This document shows positions 8,230 to 21,500 of a stretch of 64,000 nt of DNA, one piece after another. Under the pieces are notes generated by a model. That model saw only the letters and a program-made list of their open reading frames with translations, was not told where the DNA came from and searched no databases. Source of the DNA: an uncultured bacterium (GTDB taxonomy: Bacteria; Cyanobacteriota; Vampirovibrionia; Gastranaerophilales; Gastranaerophilaceae); contig CASDPF010000006.1 in the NCBI GenBank assembly GCA_949282215.1, positions 32,984-96,983 on the forward strand. Direction: 5' to 3'. The position numbers and the translations under genes were made by a program. Each line of letters begins with the position of its first letter. Position 1 is the first letter of the stretch.

Positions 8230-9773
8230 GCACAATTACACAGCTTATATGTAATAAATTTGGCGGAATAAGACAGAGAAATGCTGTATTTAGTGAAGAT
8301 TTAATCACTGCTCAGGATATTCAAAATGTTGAATTATATTATACCGGAACAAATGGCGGTGTAGGGATAAGAACCGCAAAAGGTAATATTTCCATAAATG
8401 ATAGTCTTGAAAATAAAGAAAAAATTATCAATATTTTTGAGAGTATTCAGGGTGAACAAACCTATTTTTTTGTACATACTGAGGACAGCACGCAAGGAAA
8501 ATTCTATCTATATGATATGAATTATAATAATTTAATACTTAAAAAGAATGGTCTAAGTATTACCGGCGTGTCTAATGGGTTTGACGTAAGACAGGGTTGG
8601 TCTGATTTATTTTTCTTCACTAATGGTAAAGAAATGTTTACTATTGAAATAGGGGCAGAAAACGAGGAAGGTGAACTTGAAGAAGTCGTTGATATGCTCC
8701 TGAAAGATAGAGATAATAGAGATGTCGTCGGTCTTGGTGCTGCATTATTTAATAATCGTCTCTTTATCTTCAATGATAATATTCTTTGGTACTCGGTTAC
8801 ATCTAATATTTACGATTTTTCAACAGCAGAATCGGAATGGACAACAACAGCAGGTTATATCGAATGTATTAAAAATATTACTGCAATTCACGAATATTTG
8901 GGGGCTCTTGCCATTTTTTATGAGGACAGCTCTCAATTATTAAGCGTATCAGACGGAGATTTTTCATTAAGCGACGATTCTCCGGGCGGATGTGCGGGGG
9001 TTCATTCTCTTGTATTTCACGATACTGATTTATTCTTTTATGATCATACTAAAAAGTCTGTTTTTTCATTTAAACAGGTTGTAAACGGTGAAAAAACATT
9101 AGGACAAAATGTCGCAGTTGAAATCCAAGAAGAATTATCAAAAATTGATATAACAAAAAGGAACAATATACAGGCGGAATCGGTGTTTTTGACCGACCGT
9201 AACGAAATATGGTTCATTCTTCCGACATCTGATGAGAATTATTCTACTATTTTAATCTATGACTATTTAAAAGGAGAATGGGTTAAAAGAAAATCTCAAA
9301 AGATAAACGCCGTTAAGATTATAAATAATGTTTTGTATTCCGCAGGAAACGACGGAAATATTTTAGAGGAGTACAATTCCAATACATTCAATGGGCAATA
9401 TATAGAAAATTATTATAATTTGTCTCCGTTCAATTTAGGAGCTATGAATACATTAAAAATCTTTGTATTTCCCCCGAGAGTATCCTTTGATTTGCCGTAT
9501 TCAAATACTTTTTATGTGAAATACGTCAAAAATTACAATACATTCAAAAAACCGAAAATAAAATTAATTAAAAGTAAATTAAAAAACTTCCTTATTTGGG
9601 GCGTAGGTCTTTGGGGTATTGATTATTGGGCGTCAAAAGCTACGAGTATTATAGGAAAGTTTCCGAATGCAACATTCAAGGTAATTGAAATTAGTATATA
9701 TACTGAAAATTCTTCACAAACTTTTTCTATCAAAAATATAGAATTCAGCAAAATAAAGGTAAAACAAGTATGA
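8226..9773 (+). CDS. Tail tubular protein B-like / tail hub protein
   Basis: A 515-residue, almost entirely beta-strand protein with repeated blade-like segments (for example YFVHTEDSTQGKFYLYD, LFFFTNGKEMFTIEIG, NEIWFILPTSDE). This fits the beta-propeller-containing nozzle or stabilisation proteins of podoviruses (T7 gp12 or P22 gp10 class). They extend the tail from the adaptor. Near residue 455 it carries FLIWGVGLWG, a motif also at the C-terminus of the neighbouring fibre. ATG start in ATGA overlap with the upstream small gene. Confidence 0.6.
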   Translation: MSTITQLICNKFGGIRQRNAVFSEDLITAQDIQNVELYYTGTNGGVGIRTAKGNISINDSLENKEKIINIFESIQGEQTYFFVHTEDSTQGKFYLYDMNYNNLILKKNGLSITGVSNGFDVRQGWSDLFFFTNGKEMFTIEIGAENEEGELEEVVDMLLKDRDNRDVVGLGAALFNNRLFIFNDNILWYSVTSNIYDFSTAESEWTTTAGYIECIKNITAIHEYLGALAIFYEDSSQLLSVSDGDFSLSDDSPGGCAGVHSLVFHDTDLFFYDHTKKSVFSFKQVVNGEKTLGQNVAVEIQEELSKIDITKRNNIQAESVFLTDRNEIWFILPTSDENYSTILIYDYLKGEWVKRKSQKINAVKIINNVLYSAGNDGNILEEYNSNTFNGQYIENYYNLSPFNLGAMNTLKIFVFPPRVSFDLPYSNTFYVKYVKNYNTFKKPKIKLIKSKLKNFLIWGVGLWGIDYWASKATSIIGKFPNATFKVIEISIYTENSSQTFSIKNIEFSKIKVKQV

Positions 9774-10144
9774 TTAAAGTCTATATCCCGAGTGATTTTG
9801 ATTTTAATTATAAACAATGCAAAAAGCTATATAAAAAATATCAAAAACAAATTGGTGATGATGTTGATTTCCGTGATGTAGTAAAAAATACTTTTTTTTA
9901 TTCCTTTTTTGATGACGAAAAACATATTGGGTGTATTTATTACTACGAAAAAGACGGAAAATTATTTGTTAATGCTTTTGCTAACAGACATACTCACGAA
10001 ATAAATATAACCTGTCTCAAAATGACTTTTGATTGGTTTAATTGTGATATTTATGCAAAAACAGCACATAAGACGGCGATATTTTGTCTTTATAAGTGCG
10101 GTTTCAAAAAAATTGGTGATAATTTATACAAATATGAGAGGTAA
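9770..10144 (+). CDS. GNAT-like phage virion-associated protein
   Basis: A 124-residue protein with the general layout of a small GNAT fold: N-terminal strand and helix, a central DDEKHIGCIYYYEKDGKLFV strand pair, and a C-terminal HKTAIFCLYKCGFKKIG segment that resembles the acetyltransferase region in which an A-x-x-x-Y/L-x-x-x-GF element occurs. The acetyl-CoA loop (Q/R-x-x-G-x-G/A) is not clear, so activity is doubtful. Similar small GNAT-like genes lie after tail-tube genes in some podoviruses. Overlaps the previous stop as ATGA. Confidence 0.5.
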   Translation: MIKVYIPSDFDFNYKQCKKLYKKYQKQIGDDVDFRDVVKNTFFYSFFDDEKHIGCIYYYEKDGKLFVNAFANRHTHEINITCLKMTFDWFNCDIYAKTAHKTAIFCLYKCGFKKIGDNLYKYER

Positions 10145-10149
10145 ACAAT

Positions 10150-10722
10150 ATGGGCGGCGGTTCTAAATCAAGTTCTAACAGTTCAAGCTCTACAACGTAC
10201 AAGACGACAACGACGACAAATCCGTATGTAAAATCAACTACGAATGACGGCGGTACAACTACGACATTACAGCCTAATACTGCGTTGTCAAGTGTTTACA
10301 ATTTTACAAATAAAAATATGGACGCTTTGCTTGAACAGTATTTACATCCTGATTTAAACTCAGACTTAAATCAGGCTAAAATGAATGCTTATACAAAAAC
10401 TCTTAATGATGAAACGAGAAAAGCATTAGAAAACAACATTATTACTCCGTTATCGCAAAGGAACATGATAAGGTCGAGCCAAGCTACTGATTTATACAAT
10501 AATTTGGCAAATCAACAAAATGACGCAATTAGTGATTATGCAACATCATTATTGACGTCAAGTCAGAATGACACAGCTAATATGATAAATACGTTGATGA
10601 ATTTGGCATTTCAAGGCTATAACGTCGTATCAGGCAACCAAGCTCAATCACTTAATACAAGCTCTGGTAATGCTGATAAGAAAAGTTCAGGTTCTTCAAG
10701 TAGTGTTTCTTATGGAATGTAG
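10150..10722 (+). CDS. Internal virion / ejection protein (short)
   Basis: A 190-residue protein beginning with GGGSKSSS and a Ser/Thr-rich stretch. A helical, Gln/Asn-rich middle (residues 60-150) and a Ser/Gly-rich tail follow. The MGGGSK-type start and low-complexity ends are common in short-tailed phage ejection proteins (compare P22 gp7). It is followed by a second, larger ejection-type protein. No enzyme motif. Confidence 0.55.
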   Translation: MGGGSKSSSNSSSSTTYKTTTTTNPYVKSTTNDGGTTTTLQPNTALSSVYNFTNKNMDALLEQYLHPDLNSDLNQAKMNAYTKTLNDETRKALENNIITPLSQRNMIRSSQATDLYNNLANQQNDAISDYATSLLTSSQNDTANMINTLMNLAFQGYNVVSGNQAQSLNTSSGNADKKSSGSSSSVSYGM

Positions 10723-10730
10723 GGGGCAAT

Positions 10731-12527
10731 ATGAATAGTAACAATCTTTATTATCAAGAATATTTAAGACAGATAGCCGAAGAACAGGCAAGACAAAATC
10801 AAGCAGGCAGCCCATATTCAAATTTAAAGGGATATGCTTCCAATATCGGTTCTTATGGCAATAATCTATCTCTTATCGGAAATACAATAAAAAATAATGT
10901 AGATAATGCAGTTGCTCAAAAATTCGGCTCCGGCATGGCTAATATTGGAAATACCTTATCAAACGGAGCAAACGCAGCTAATAATACGTTGAACGCCCCA
11001 CAAAATTACTTCAAAGGAGTTGCAAAAAATACTCTTGGTAATGCTGCTTCAAAAGCAGGTCAATACTTGGCGACAAAGACAGGTTTAGCAGGTACAATAG
11101 GGGCAGGATTATCAAATTTGGGAGCAGGTTTGACAGGTACAGCCGCCGGAACTGCCGCAGGTGCGGGTGCGGGAGCAGCGGCAGGAACAGCAGCAGGCAC
11201 GGCGGCGGGTGCAAGTGCCGCAGGTGCGGGAGCAGGTGCAGCAGCAAGCGGGGCAGCCGCAGGCGGAAGTGCTGCTAGTGGAGCAGCAGCGGCGGGACCA
11301 ATAGGAGCTCTCGTCGGTCTCGGTATAATGGCACTTCAAGGCTCTAACCGTAAAAGAGCAAAACAAAGCGGGCAAGCCTTATTAAACCAAACAAATCAAA
11401 TAGTAAATCAAGAATCAGAAGCGGCTCTTAATCAAGCTCAACAAAATACAGCAGCTTTGCAGCAACAGTCAGAAAACGCACTAGCAAACGGGATAATGAC
11501 TGGCGGGGCTGCACCTATGCAATCCGAACAGCAGTATGACCCAATAGCAGAATATCAAGACTATTTAAGGCAAAGCGGTTATTCTGATGATGTAATAAAC
11601 GGAGTGCCACAAGGACTAAATAGCGGCAATAAAGATATTGCAGACTGGATAGCACAATATAATCAAGGGGCAGCAGGTCAAAAAAATCCTATAAACGTTC
11701 CACAAACGCCCGAAGAAATCGCCGCAGCACAAGCCGGAACATTTAATAACCCTGTACAAATGGGCGGGGTTAATCAAACTCAGTCCGTTAAAGATACATT
11801 GTTGAGCAAATTTGCTAATGGATTGAGCGATTTTGCAAAAGGTTATCAGGAAAACAAAACAACAGCTTTTGCTCCTGAAAATCTGCAAGCAAATAATTCA
11901 AAAGGTAAAATGACACGTGCAGGCGAAGCTCTTGGAACTATTGCAAGAATTTCTCAAAACCCTACAGTACAAGGGCTCATTGCAGGCGGTTTATCTACAG
12001 CCTTAACTGGCAACCCGTTATATGGCTTAGGACAAGGATATAAATTCGCAAATAACAGGCAAATGAGTAATATCTATCAAAAAGCATTGCAAGATCAGGG
12101 TGTCAATGTTGATACCGGAATGTTTGGCAATGTCGGAAATGCAGATTTCAACTCATTAATGACGCCGCAATACAAACAATGGGAAAACGAACTCAAAAAA
12201 ATCTATTATGATACACTCGCAGATTACAGAGCAGGAATGCTGAAAAACGCAGAAAAGAAAACAGAAATAGACGCAAATTACAAACAAAACAAACTGGAAA
12301 TAGATAGAAAAAATGCTCAAAGTAACGCTATAAGAGCAAATAAGGTAGGTAGCGGCAGAAGCTCAAGTAAAACCCCTAAACCGCAAGATAACCCCGAATG
12401 GAGCGAAGATTTGGCGGGATATACTAAAAGATTAGCAGACCCGAAATACGCAGGACAAGTACAAAATATGAAAGCCGCATTTATAAAAAAATACGGTGTA
12501 GACCCTGATAAATATTTAAAATTGTAG
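10731..12527 (+). CDS. Internal virion / ejection protein with Ala-Gly-rich segment
   Basis: A 598-residue protein. Residues 130-200 are a long Ala/Gly-rich run (many AAG, AGAG and GTAAG units, encoded around 11130-11310) able to form membrane-spanning helices. The rest is Gln/Asn-rich helix, and the C-terminal 100 residues are basic. This fits an ejection protein that crosses the cell envelope with the DNA, as in other short-tailed phages. The neighbour upstream has similar character. No catalytic site seen. Confidence 0.6.
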   Translation: MNSNNLYYQEYLRQIAEEQARQNQAGSPYSNLKGYASNIGSYGNNLSLIGNTIKNNVDNAVAQKFGSGMANIGNTLSNGANAANNTLNAPQNYFKGVAKNTLGNAASKAGQYLATKTGLAGTIGAGLSNLGAGLTGTAAGTAAGAGAGAAAGTAAGTAAGASAAGAGAGAAASGAAAGGSAASGAAAAGPIGALVGLGIMALQGSNRKRAKQSGQALLNQTNQIVNQESEAALNQAQQNTAALQQQSENALANGIMTGGAAPMQSEQQYDPIAEYQDYLRQSGYSDDVINGVPQGLNSGNKDIADWIAQYNQGAAGQKNPINVPQTPEEIAAAQAGTFNNPVQMGGVNQTQSVKDTLLSKFANGLSDFAKGYQENKTTAFAPENLQANNSKGKMTRAGEALGTIARISQNPTVQGLIAGGLSTALTGNPLYGLGQGYKFANNRQMSNIYQKALQDQGVNVDTGMFGNVGNADFNSLMTPQYKQWENELKKIYYDTLADYRAGMLKNAEKKTEIDANYKQNKLEIDRKNAQSNAIRANKVGSGRSSSKTPKPQDNPEWSEDLAGYTKRLADPKYAGQVQNMKAAFIKKYGVDPDKYLKL

Positions 12528-12539
12528 AGGAAAAAATAA

Positions 12540-15500
12540 ATGGGATTATTTGACGAAATAGATAACGAAGTTTTGAGTGGGCAAACGCCGATAAATAATG
12601 CAAATACAAATAATACAGACTCGCCAAAAGGATTATTTGACGATATAGACAATCAGGTATTAACAGAAGAACAACAACCAAAACCCACTTTTGCAGATTC
12701 ACATCCTTTTATAGCTTCTGTCCCCGAAGCAGGTAAGCAATTTGGCGTTAGAGCCGTAAAATCTTTTCCTGAATTTGCAAAAGGTTTAAATGATTTAGTT
12801 GCATTGGCGGGGGATAAAACACATCTTCAGGGATTATCTGATTTTGGACGTTCAAATGCTGAATTTTGGCAGCAGCAATCTGATAAAATTCAAATAGACC
12901 CGAAATATCAAGGTCTGCAAGGCTTAAAAAGTAAAGAAACATTGCTGCCTACGGTTTTTGGTTCAGTCGGAGACCAGTTTACGAATTTATTAACTGCTGC
13001 CGGAGGCGGTGCTGGCGGTGCAAAACTTGCCGCACAAGCAGGGTTAAAAGGTCTTGCAAAGGCGGGGGTTATCACAGCCGGAACATCTGTACCGAATTTA
13101 GCACAGGAAGGCTCATATCTTGATAAAATAGACGCTTTTCAAGCTATTAATGGCAGAATGCCGACACAGGAAGAATTGGCACAAATCCAAAATGTAGCTA
13201 TTGGAGAAAAAGCGGTAAATACAGCCCTTGAAACCGTATCTGACCGTTTATTATTCGGAAAGATATTCCCTGAAGGAGCGGTTACAAAAGGTGTAAAAGG
13301 TGTTTTGAAGAACGCCGGACAACAGGCACTAACAGAAGCCGGAACAGAAGGAATGCAAGAAAGTGTTTCTATCGGTGCGGAGAAATTATTAGGCTTGAAT
13401 CAAGGTGATAATGCGTCAAGATTGCTAGACGCTATGGCTATAGGTGGCGTTACAGGCGGCGTAATAGGCGGCGGAAGTAACCTTGTTGCACGACCTTATA
13501 ATACTCAATTTGCAGAAAATCAAAATAATAATGTTAATCCGGTCGAAGCTGTAAAAAATGTATCTGCACAAATTGTAAATAACGGAAAAGTTCTTTATGA
13601 TTCGGCAGCAGATAGTTTCAATAATGTTGTAAATAATGTAAATAATGCGGTTAATCAGCCGAGTTCTTTTGATGTGCTTATGCAGCTTTCCCGTGAAGGA
13701 AATTTGCACAATAGACCTGCTGAATTAGCCCCGAATATTGCCGAAAAAGCTAAAGTTAAAAAGGCAAGAAAAGCCGTTAAGTCCCCTGAAACAATAAGTA
13801 ATCAGTCAGAAAATACAAATACCGAAATTATGCCAGTCGAAAACGTACAAAATGCGGTAAGTGAAACTCAAAATCTGACGCCGGAAATCGCAAATAAAGA
13901 AAAAGTTTCAAAGACAAAAGCTAAACAGCGTGAAAAAGCTGCCGCAAAAGAAAGAGCAATCGCAAAAATTAAGGAAATAGCACCTAATATTACAGCAAAA
14001 AAAGAAGAACTCACTAACGCACAAAAAGATGTCCAATTATCTAGATTAAAAAAAGAAGTCGGTATTGGCGGTATTCTGAGGGATGATGAAGGCAGTGTCT
14101 ATGAAGTGTTAGACCAAAACGGCTACATGCGAAATGTTGATACGGGCGAAGTGTCTATTGGTGATGTAAAAAGAAGTTATGAAAAATATGTCCACGATAA
14201 TAATGAATTACTGAAAGTTCAGCCTTTTAATTATGACGAGAATGCAAAAGGCGATACAAACAGGGATAACTATGTATTTTCAAAACAGGAAGCTGTTGAC
14301 GCTTATAATAATTATATTCAGAAGCCTACAGAAGCTAACCGAGAAATTTACCAAGATACTGTCGGCAGATTACACGAAGAATATCAACAAATTGAACCGG
14401 AATTAAAGAATACGAAACCTCAAAACACGGTAAAAGTTCCGGCAAAATTACAAGAATTAGCTCCGAAAACTGTAGAAAAATTACAAAAAACAAATAGTCC
14501 AAAACAGAATAATGAAGTCAATAATAAAAATTTCAGAAAAATAAATGATGAGCATACGGCAAGAATTATGCAAGTATATAACAAATACACTCAACAAGAA
14601 ATTCTTGCGGGTAAAGCTAATAGCGAGATAGAAGCTATCAATAAAGAATTTGAACCGTTGGAAAAAGTAGCGTTAGCCCCGAATATTACTGAAAAAGCTG
14701 CGAACAAGAAGGCTAAAAAATACAAAGCCCCGTCTAAAGAAATCCCTGAAGGAACGAGTAAAAAGGGTGATGTAGCTTGGTATTTGAACAAAGATGATAA
14801 AAAGCCTAAATTTTATAGCACAATGGCAGAATCAAATGAGATAGGTTTATTTAAAGCTGAATCGAATTCTTATGAAGAATTGTTGAGCAAGCTACCTTAT
14901 GCACCGACATCAAGAGCAATAGTTGAATACTATCAGAAAGCCGGTGTTCCGTTTAGCGAATTTAATCCTGAATATAATGGGAATATACCTGAAACAACTA
15001 ATAAAGGGGGTGTTTTAAATGGACATGTCACTGAGACTGTTAATGCAGACGGACGCCGAGTATCAGAGGAAAAAGAAACAGCAGGAGAGGAAAGCAGCGG
15101 AGTATCACAAGAAGAACCCGCAAATGAAAGAACTTCTGATCAGGTCGGACGAGGAGACGACGTATCTGATGTCGGACGAGGAATAAGCCAAAAAGATAAA
15201 GAAATCATTGAGAAAGAGTACAAAAATCAACATGAGTTAAACAAAGCTATCGAGGATTATATAAACAATGGCGAATATAAAAAATATGCCGGTTCTGTTC
15301 GTATGCCGCAAGAAGTGAAAGATTGGCTCAAAAAATATTCCGGAGCAGGCGGGCTTGAAAAACAAGGGGCAGCAGGTAAAGGTTTGTTGTCTGAATACTA
15401 TACCCCCGCAAATATTGTCAAGAAGATGTGGGATATAACTTCTCAATATGTTGATACAAACGGTGCTAAAGTGTTAGAACCGTCTGTTGGCGTGGGAAGA

Positions 15501-18500
15501 TTTATTGAATATGCTCCGGAGAATACTTCCTTTGACGCTGTTGAAATGAATCCGGTTAGTGCAAGGATTACCAAAATCTTGTACCCTGATACAAATGTTG
15601 AAACTGGAGAATTCCAAGAAAGATTTATCAATAAAGAAAACAATACTCCGGTGAAAAACGTAGAAGGTAAATATGATATTGTAATCGGCAATCCACCATA
15701 CGGACAGTACAGCGGAAGATATAAAGGAATGGGAGAAGGTAAAAAATTCTCACGACTTGAAGCGTATTTTATAAATAGAGGGCTTGATAGTCTAAAAGAA
15801 AACGGTGTTATGACCTTCATTGTCCCGAGTTCATTCCTTGACGGAGCAATCACCGCCGGAAAACAGGAAATTGGCAAAAAGTGTGAATTACTTGACGCTT
15901 ATAGATTACCTGAAAATACGTTTAATACAACTTCCATAGGTACTGATATTGTGGTTTTAAGAAAAACCTCAAGCGGGAAAGAAACAAACATCAATCTTGG
16001 AAAATGGTTTGAAGCTCATCCCGAAAAGATACTTGGAACAGTGGAGCAGAGAAAAAGCCGATTCGGCGGGAAAATGGAAAATTATGTCAAGGGTGATAAA
16101 AATGCCGTTGATTCTATTGACACGTCTAAAAAATCTATTAAAAAAACTGAACTATCCGAAAATACCGGAGAGTTGAAGGGTTCTGTTGAAAAAACAGTTA
16201 AAAAGCATTCAACTGTCAAGAAAAACTTGACAACTGAAAAAGTCGGAAATACTGAATACAAAGAGTATGTTCCTAAAAATACCGTACCTGATGAAGATTT
16301 GCAATTATTCAATGATACCCGTGTTGACGGGACATTGCCGAAAAGCAAATATTCTCCGAATGAAAAAGTTAATATGTATGACGGTGAATTGTACAATGAT
16401 TTTAATTATCTTCAGGGCGATATTTACGAAAAATTGGACGCACTTGAACACGAAAATATTTCAGAAAACCAAAAGGAGATACAGCGTAAAAAATTAGAGA
16501 AGGTTCTTCCTAAGCCGAAAGAAGTTAAACAGATTCAATTCAATCCGACTTCTGATTTTATAAGAGAGCTTGTTATGGGGCAAGAGGAAACTACCGAATA
16601 TGATTATTCTTCCAGACAAGAAAGAAAGGTTACAAGACCTGTAACGCTTGATAAAAAATACTTGCAACATGTAGAACATTTGACAAATTCTGAGAGGGAC
16701 GGCGTATCTACTTGGGATATTCGGTCATTTATCAATGGTAATAAAATCAGAATAGATTATCATTATTCAAGCTATAGTTTGTCTAAAGCTGAAATGGAAA
16801 AAGAACGCAACATGCAAAAAGCGGCTTATTTGACAAAGCTGAAAAATACTGTAGATAAAACATTTAATGATTTTGTTCAAAATGAATTAACCAAAGAAGA
16901 ACAAAAGAAATTGTCTGACGCTTGGAACAGAAATTTCAATGCCGTCTATAACCCTGACTACGAACAAATGCCTTTGCTTATAAAAGAGCTCAACTCTGAA
17001 TTTTATGGCAAACCGCTTGAGCTCCAAAATGTTCAGATAGAAGGTATTAATTTCTTGACCAATAAAGGGGTTGGGTTGCTCGGTTTTGAAGTTGGTACAG
17101 GGAAAACCTTATCAGGTATTATAGCAACTGTCCGCAATATGCAAAGCGGAAGATGTAAACGTCCTTTAATCTTAGTGCCTAAACAAGTGAAAAATAACTG
17201 GATTAGAGAAATTAAACAGTCTTTCCCGAATATGCCTGTCAATGATGTCGATAATATGAGCAAATTTTCGGGCGAAATCCCTGAAAATTCTCTCACAGTC
17301 GCAACCTACGAAGCACTAGGCAATATTTGGTATGGCGATCGTGCTGCCGTTGATTTGATACACGATATATATTCAGTATCAAATGATTTTAATCGTGATA
17401 GTACAGAACGTGGAAAAGAAAAGGCGAAAGAACGTGCAGGACAGATATTAGGTTTAGCCGAAAAGGGAAATAAAAAACAGTTCAGCATTCAAGATTTAGG
17501 CTTTGACCATATAACAGTTGACGAAGCACATAATTTCAAAAATTTATTTGCAGACGCAAAGGCAGACGGACAAGAAGGCAATACCTACGTTAATATCACA
17601 GGCGGTAGCACTTCTACCCGTGCGGCACGCCTTTTCTTGCTCGCTCAATACATTTTGAATAATAACAATAATCGAAATGTATTTATGTTGACCGCAACTC
17701 CGTTTAACAATAGCCCGATTGAAGTATTTAATATGATGTCTTTCATTGGCAAAGATAAACTTGATAAAATGGGCTTATATAATGTTTATCAGTTTATGGA
17801 AAACTATGCTGATATAAGCTCTGATTGGATAGTAAATAGCAGAAACGAAGTCGAATATAAACAAATAGTGACAGGGTTCAAAAATGCAGGTTCTTTAAGA
17901 GAATTGATTAAATCAGTAATGCTTATAAGAAGTGCAGAGGACGCAGGTATTAAAAGACCTGAAAAATATACTAGACGTGTTGTGCTTGAACCTAGCCAAT
18001 CTCAATTAGATTTAATTGCAAAAGCTGAGCAAGACGCAGTTTCGGGTAATAAAAATGACGGAGCAGTATTAAAAGCCATAAATCAGTCAAGGAAAGCTAC
18101 TTTGTCTCCTGATATTGCAGCAGATAATTTTGACGTTTCCCCTGAAGATTTAATTAAAAATTCGCCAAAATTAGAGTATATTGCAAAAGCAGTTGCGTCT
18201 ATGAAGAAAAAAGACCCGAAAACTTCACAGTTAATATATATGCCTTTAGGGGTAAAATATTTACCGAAAATTAAGCAATATTTTGTTAATAAAGGAATTT
18301 TTAAAGCTGATGAAGTAGCGATTATTGATTCCGGCGTATCAGACGATAAAATTTCACAAATAACGGACTCCTTCAATGACGTTGACGGTAAAGTAAAACT
18401 TATCATTGGAACAAATAAAATAAAAGAGGGTATGAATTTAAACAAAAATTCGAGCGTTCTTTATGTTCCTTATATGGACTGGAATCCGACAGACTTTATG

Positions 18501-21500
18501 CAGATTGTCGGCAGAATTTGGCGTAGAGGTAACAGATACTCAAAAATAAGGGTTGTTGTTCCTTTGCTCAAAAATTCTTCTGATTCTTTTATGTTCCAAA
18601 AGTTAAACGAAAAAACTGACCGTATTAATAACATTATGGATGAAAGCAGAGAATATATAGATACATCCGAACTCAATACAGCAGAAGAAAAAATTAATAT
18701 GATTTCTAATCCTGACAAAAAGGTTAGAATGTTCATAAAAGTTGAACAGCAAAAACTCGAAGCTCAAGTTAAAGAACTTCAGGGACGGCTTGAAACGGCA
18801 AATTCTTATAAGAATAGTCTTGAATCTGACGAAAGAATACTAAAAAATACTCAAGAAAGATTTAATAATCTAAAAAAAGAAATCAAAGAGCTAGATCCTG
18901 AAAAAAATAAATGGGATTATGAATATAAAACCGACAATATGAACAGATACAAACGTGATATTGCCGCTTATACGGCTTCTTTAAAAAGAACAAAAGAAAA
19001 AATTAAACGTTTGGAGTTAGATTTTGAGGGTAAAGATTCGGAAGATGTTATAAATTCTGAAATACAGAAGATTCAGGAAAATATAAACCAGTTAGAAGAA
19101 TACGGTAAAAAGAAACTCGTTGAATATCAAAAAGAATATGAAAGTGAACGTTTGAACAGTAAAACTGTATCGGACTTAATAAAAGAGTTTGAGAGAGATA
19201 CTGAAACCTTGTACGAAGGCGGTTCGGAATCTTTTGAAATGCCTATAATAACAAACATAGTCAATAATTATAAAGATTTTACCGCTTTCAATGATAGTAT
19301 CAAAAATGGTAAATCAATAAAAGAATTATGCAAAACAGAGCCACTATTTATGGAGCTTAAAGATGAGCTTTCTGATGTCTCTGATTATATTGTTACGGCT
19401 ATGCCGCAACGTCTACAGCGTAAAGGCGTTTTTGGCAAACATTACGGAAGCCAAAAACTTATACATCTTAATATGGCTGCAATAGGTGATAATGTAGAAG
19501 TTTTTACAAGAACGCTTATGCACGAAATTCAGCACGCAAAACAAGAGAGCAGATATAGAGAATTGCTTTCAAAAGGTAAAAATTTTACAGAAAAAGAAAA
19601 AAGTTTTATAAAATCTTTTCAGGAATGCAAAAGAGTAAACAGAGAAAAACAAAATTTTTACAATAAACACAGAAAATTTCTTGATGATATAATGAAGGGG
19701 CTCAACGGATTAAATGTTGAGCAAAAACAAAATTTTATCAATAATTTATCTCCTAAAGAACGAGATATTGTTGATAAATATTATGAGTTATACGAAAATT
19801 ATAAAAATGCTGCATTTGAGGTAGAAGCAAGAAAGGCAGGAAAATCTTATGCGGAAGAAATCAGAAGGCTTAACAGTGGAAAAACTGACAGAATTACAGG
19901 AATACGCAGAGAGTGGGCAGTTCGAGCAGGATCACATGGTGGTTCTACCGAAGGACAAAGACGGAGAAGTTATCCACTTGGACGATATGACGCCGGAGCA
20001 AGCGAAGATGTTGGGATTGGATTAAGCGGTTTAAGGAGGCAGGCAGAACAACAGAATATCGCCGATAAAGCCGAAAAAGCAACCGAAGAATTGCTTGATT
20101 ATAACAATATCGATGAAATATTGCCAAAAGTAAAAAATTCTAGATTTACTATATTAAAAAAGGTTTTTACTCCAATCTCCACAAGATTAGAGGAAATTAA
20201 TCCAAAATTAAAATATGCTATACGTAAATTTGAGTATGATTTTACTCAAACTGAAAATAAATACGCAGCAGCAATTAAACCATTTATTGAAAAATTAGAT
20301 AAAATGCCCGTAGCTGATTATGCAAAGTACGATTTAGCGTTAAAAAATGGTAAAACTGATATTGTAAATGCGTTAAATGAAAAATACGGGATTAAATCAG
20401 AATATAAAGCAGTAAGAAATTTACTCGACAAAATTAGACAAGAAGCCCTTGATACTGATTTAGAAGTAGGAATGATTGAAGATTATTTTCCAAGAAAAGT
20501 TATCAATCCTGCTGCTATCATAGAACACTATTCAAAGAGCTCCTTTATAAGAAAATATTTGCGTGAAATTGACCCATATAACACGTTATCTGACGAGGAA
20601 AAGCTCGCTAAGATTAATAGTGCGTTGAGAGGTACGAATCAGGCAATAAAAACTACATCTTCTTTTACCAAAGGACGTAAAATTTCCAGTATAACAAAAG
20701 ACCTTAATCGATATTATAAAGATAGTCGCTCTGCATTGGTAGATTATATTACCAATATGAATAATGCTATACAGGTCAGAAAATTTTTTGGTAAGGGTGA
20801 TAATCTTGACGAATCTATCGGAAGCTACACAAAAAATTTACTTGATAACGGATTGATTAGTCCTGCCGAAGAAACAGAACTGAAAGAAATTTTAAAATCT
20901 CGTTTCACACAGCATGGTGTAAGCGGAATTGTATCTGACCTGAAAAATATCGGATATGTTAGCACTATGGGAAACCCGTTCAGTGCAATTACTCAAATCG
21001 GAGACTTAGCATTTACTCTTTATAGAAATGGAGTTTGGAATAGTTTTCTCGGGTTAAAACAAACCGTTTCAAGAAACAATAATATAACAAAAGAGGATTT
21101 GGGGATTTCTAAGATTGCACAGGAATTTGAATCCGATAGCAAAACAGCTAAGTTAGTTGATAAAACCTTTAAATTTGTAGGCTTGGATTATATAGATAGG
21201 CTTGGTAAAGAAACTTATATAAATGCTTCTTATCAAAGGCTGAAACAGCAAGCTGATAAAGCTATCTTTGACGGGAAGGTGCAGAAAAAATCAAAATTTT
21301 ACAACGAGTTGCACGATATTTTTGGCAAGGATACAACAAAAGTAATCAAAGATCTGTCAAGCGGCAGAATATCAGAAAATGTGAAATATTTATTATTTTG
21401 TGACATATCAGATTTTCAACCTATTAGTTTGTCAGAAATGCCGCAAGTGTACTTGACGTCAGGTAATGGCAGGATTGCTTATATGTTGAAAACTTATAGC

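Noticed and set aside
11011..11375. Long minus-strand frames opposite the Ala/Gly-rich ejection protein
   Set aside because: Shadow frames of GC-rich alanine/glycine codons, with low-complexity Leu/Cys-rich products and no start signals.
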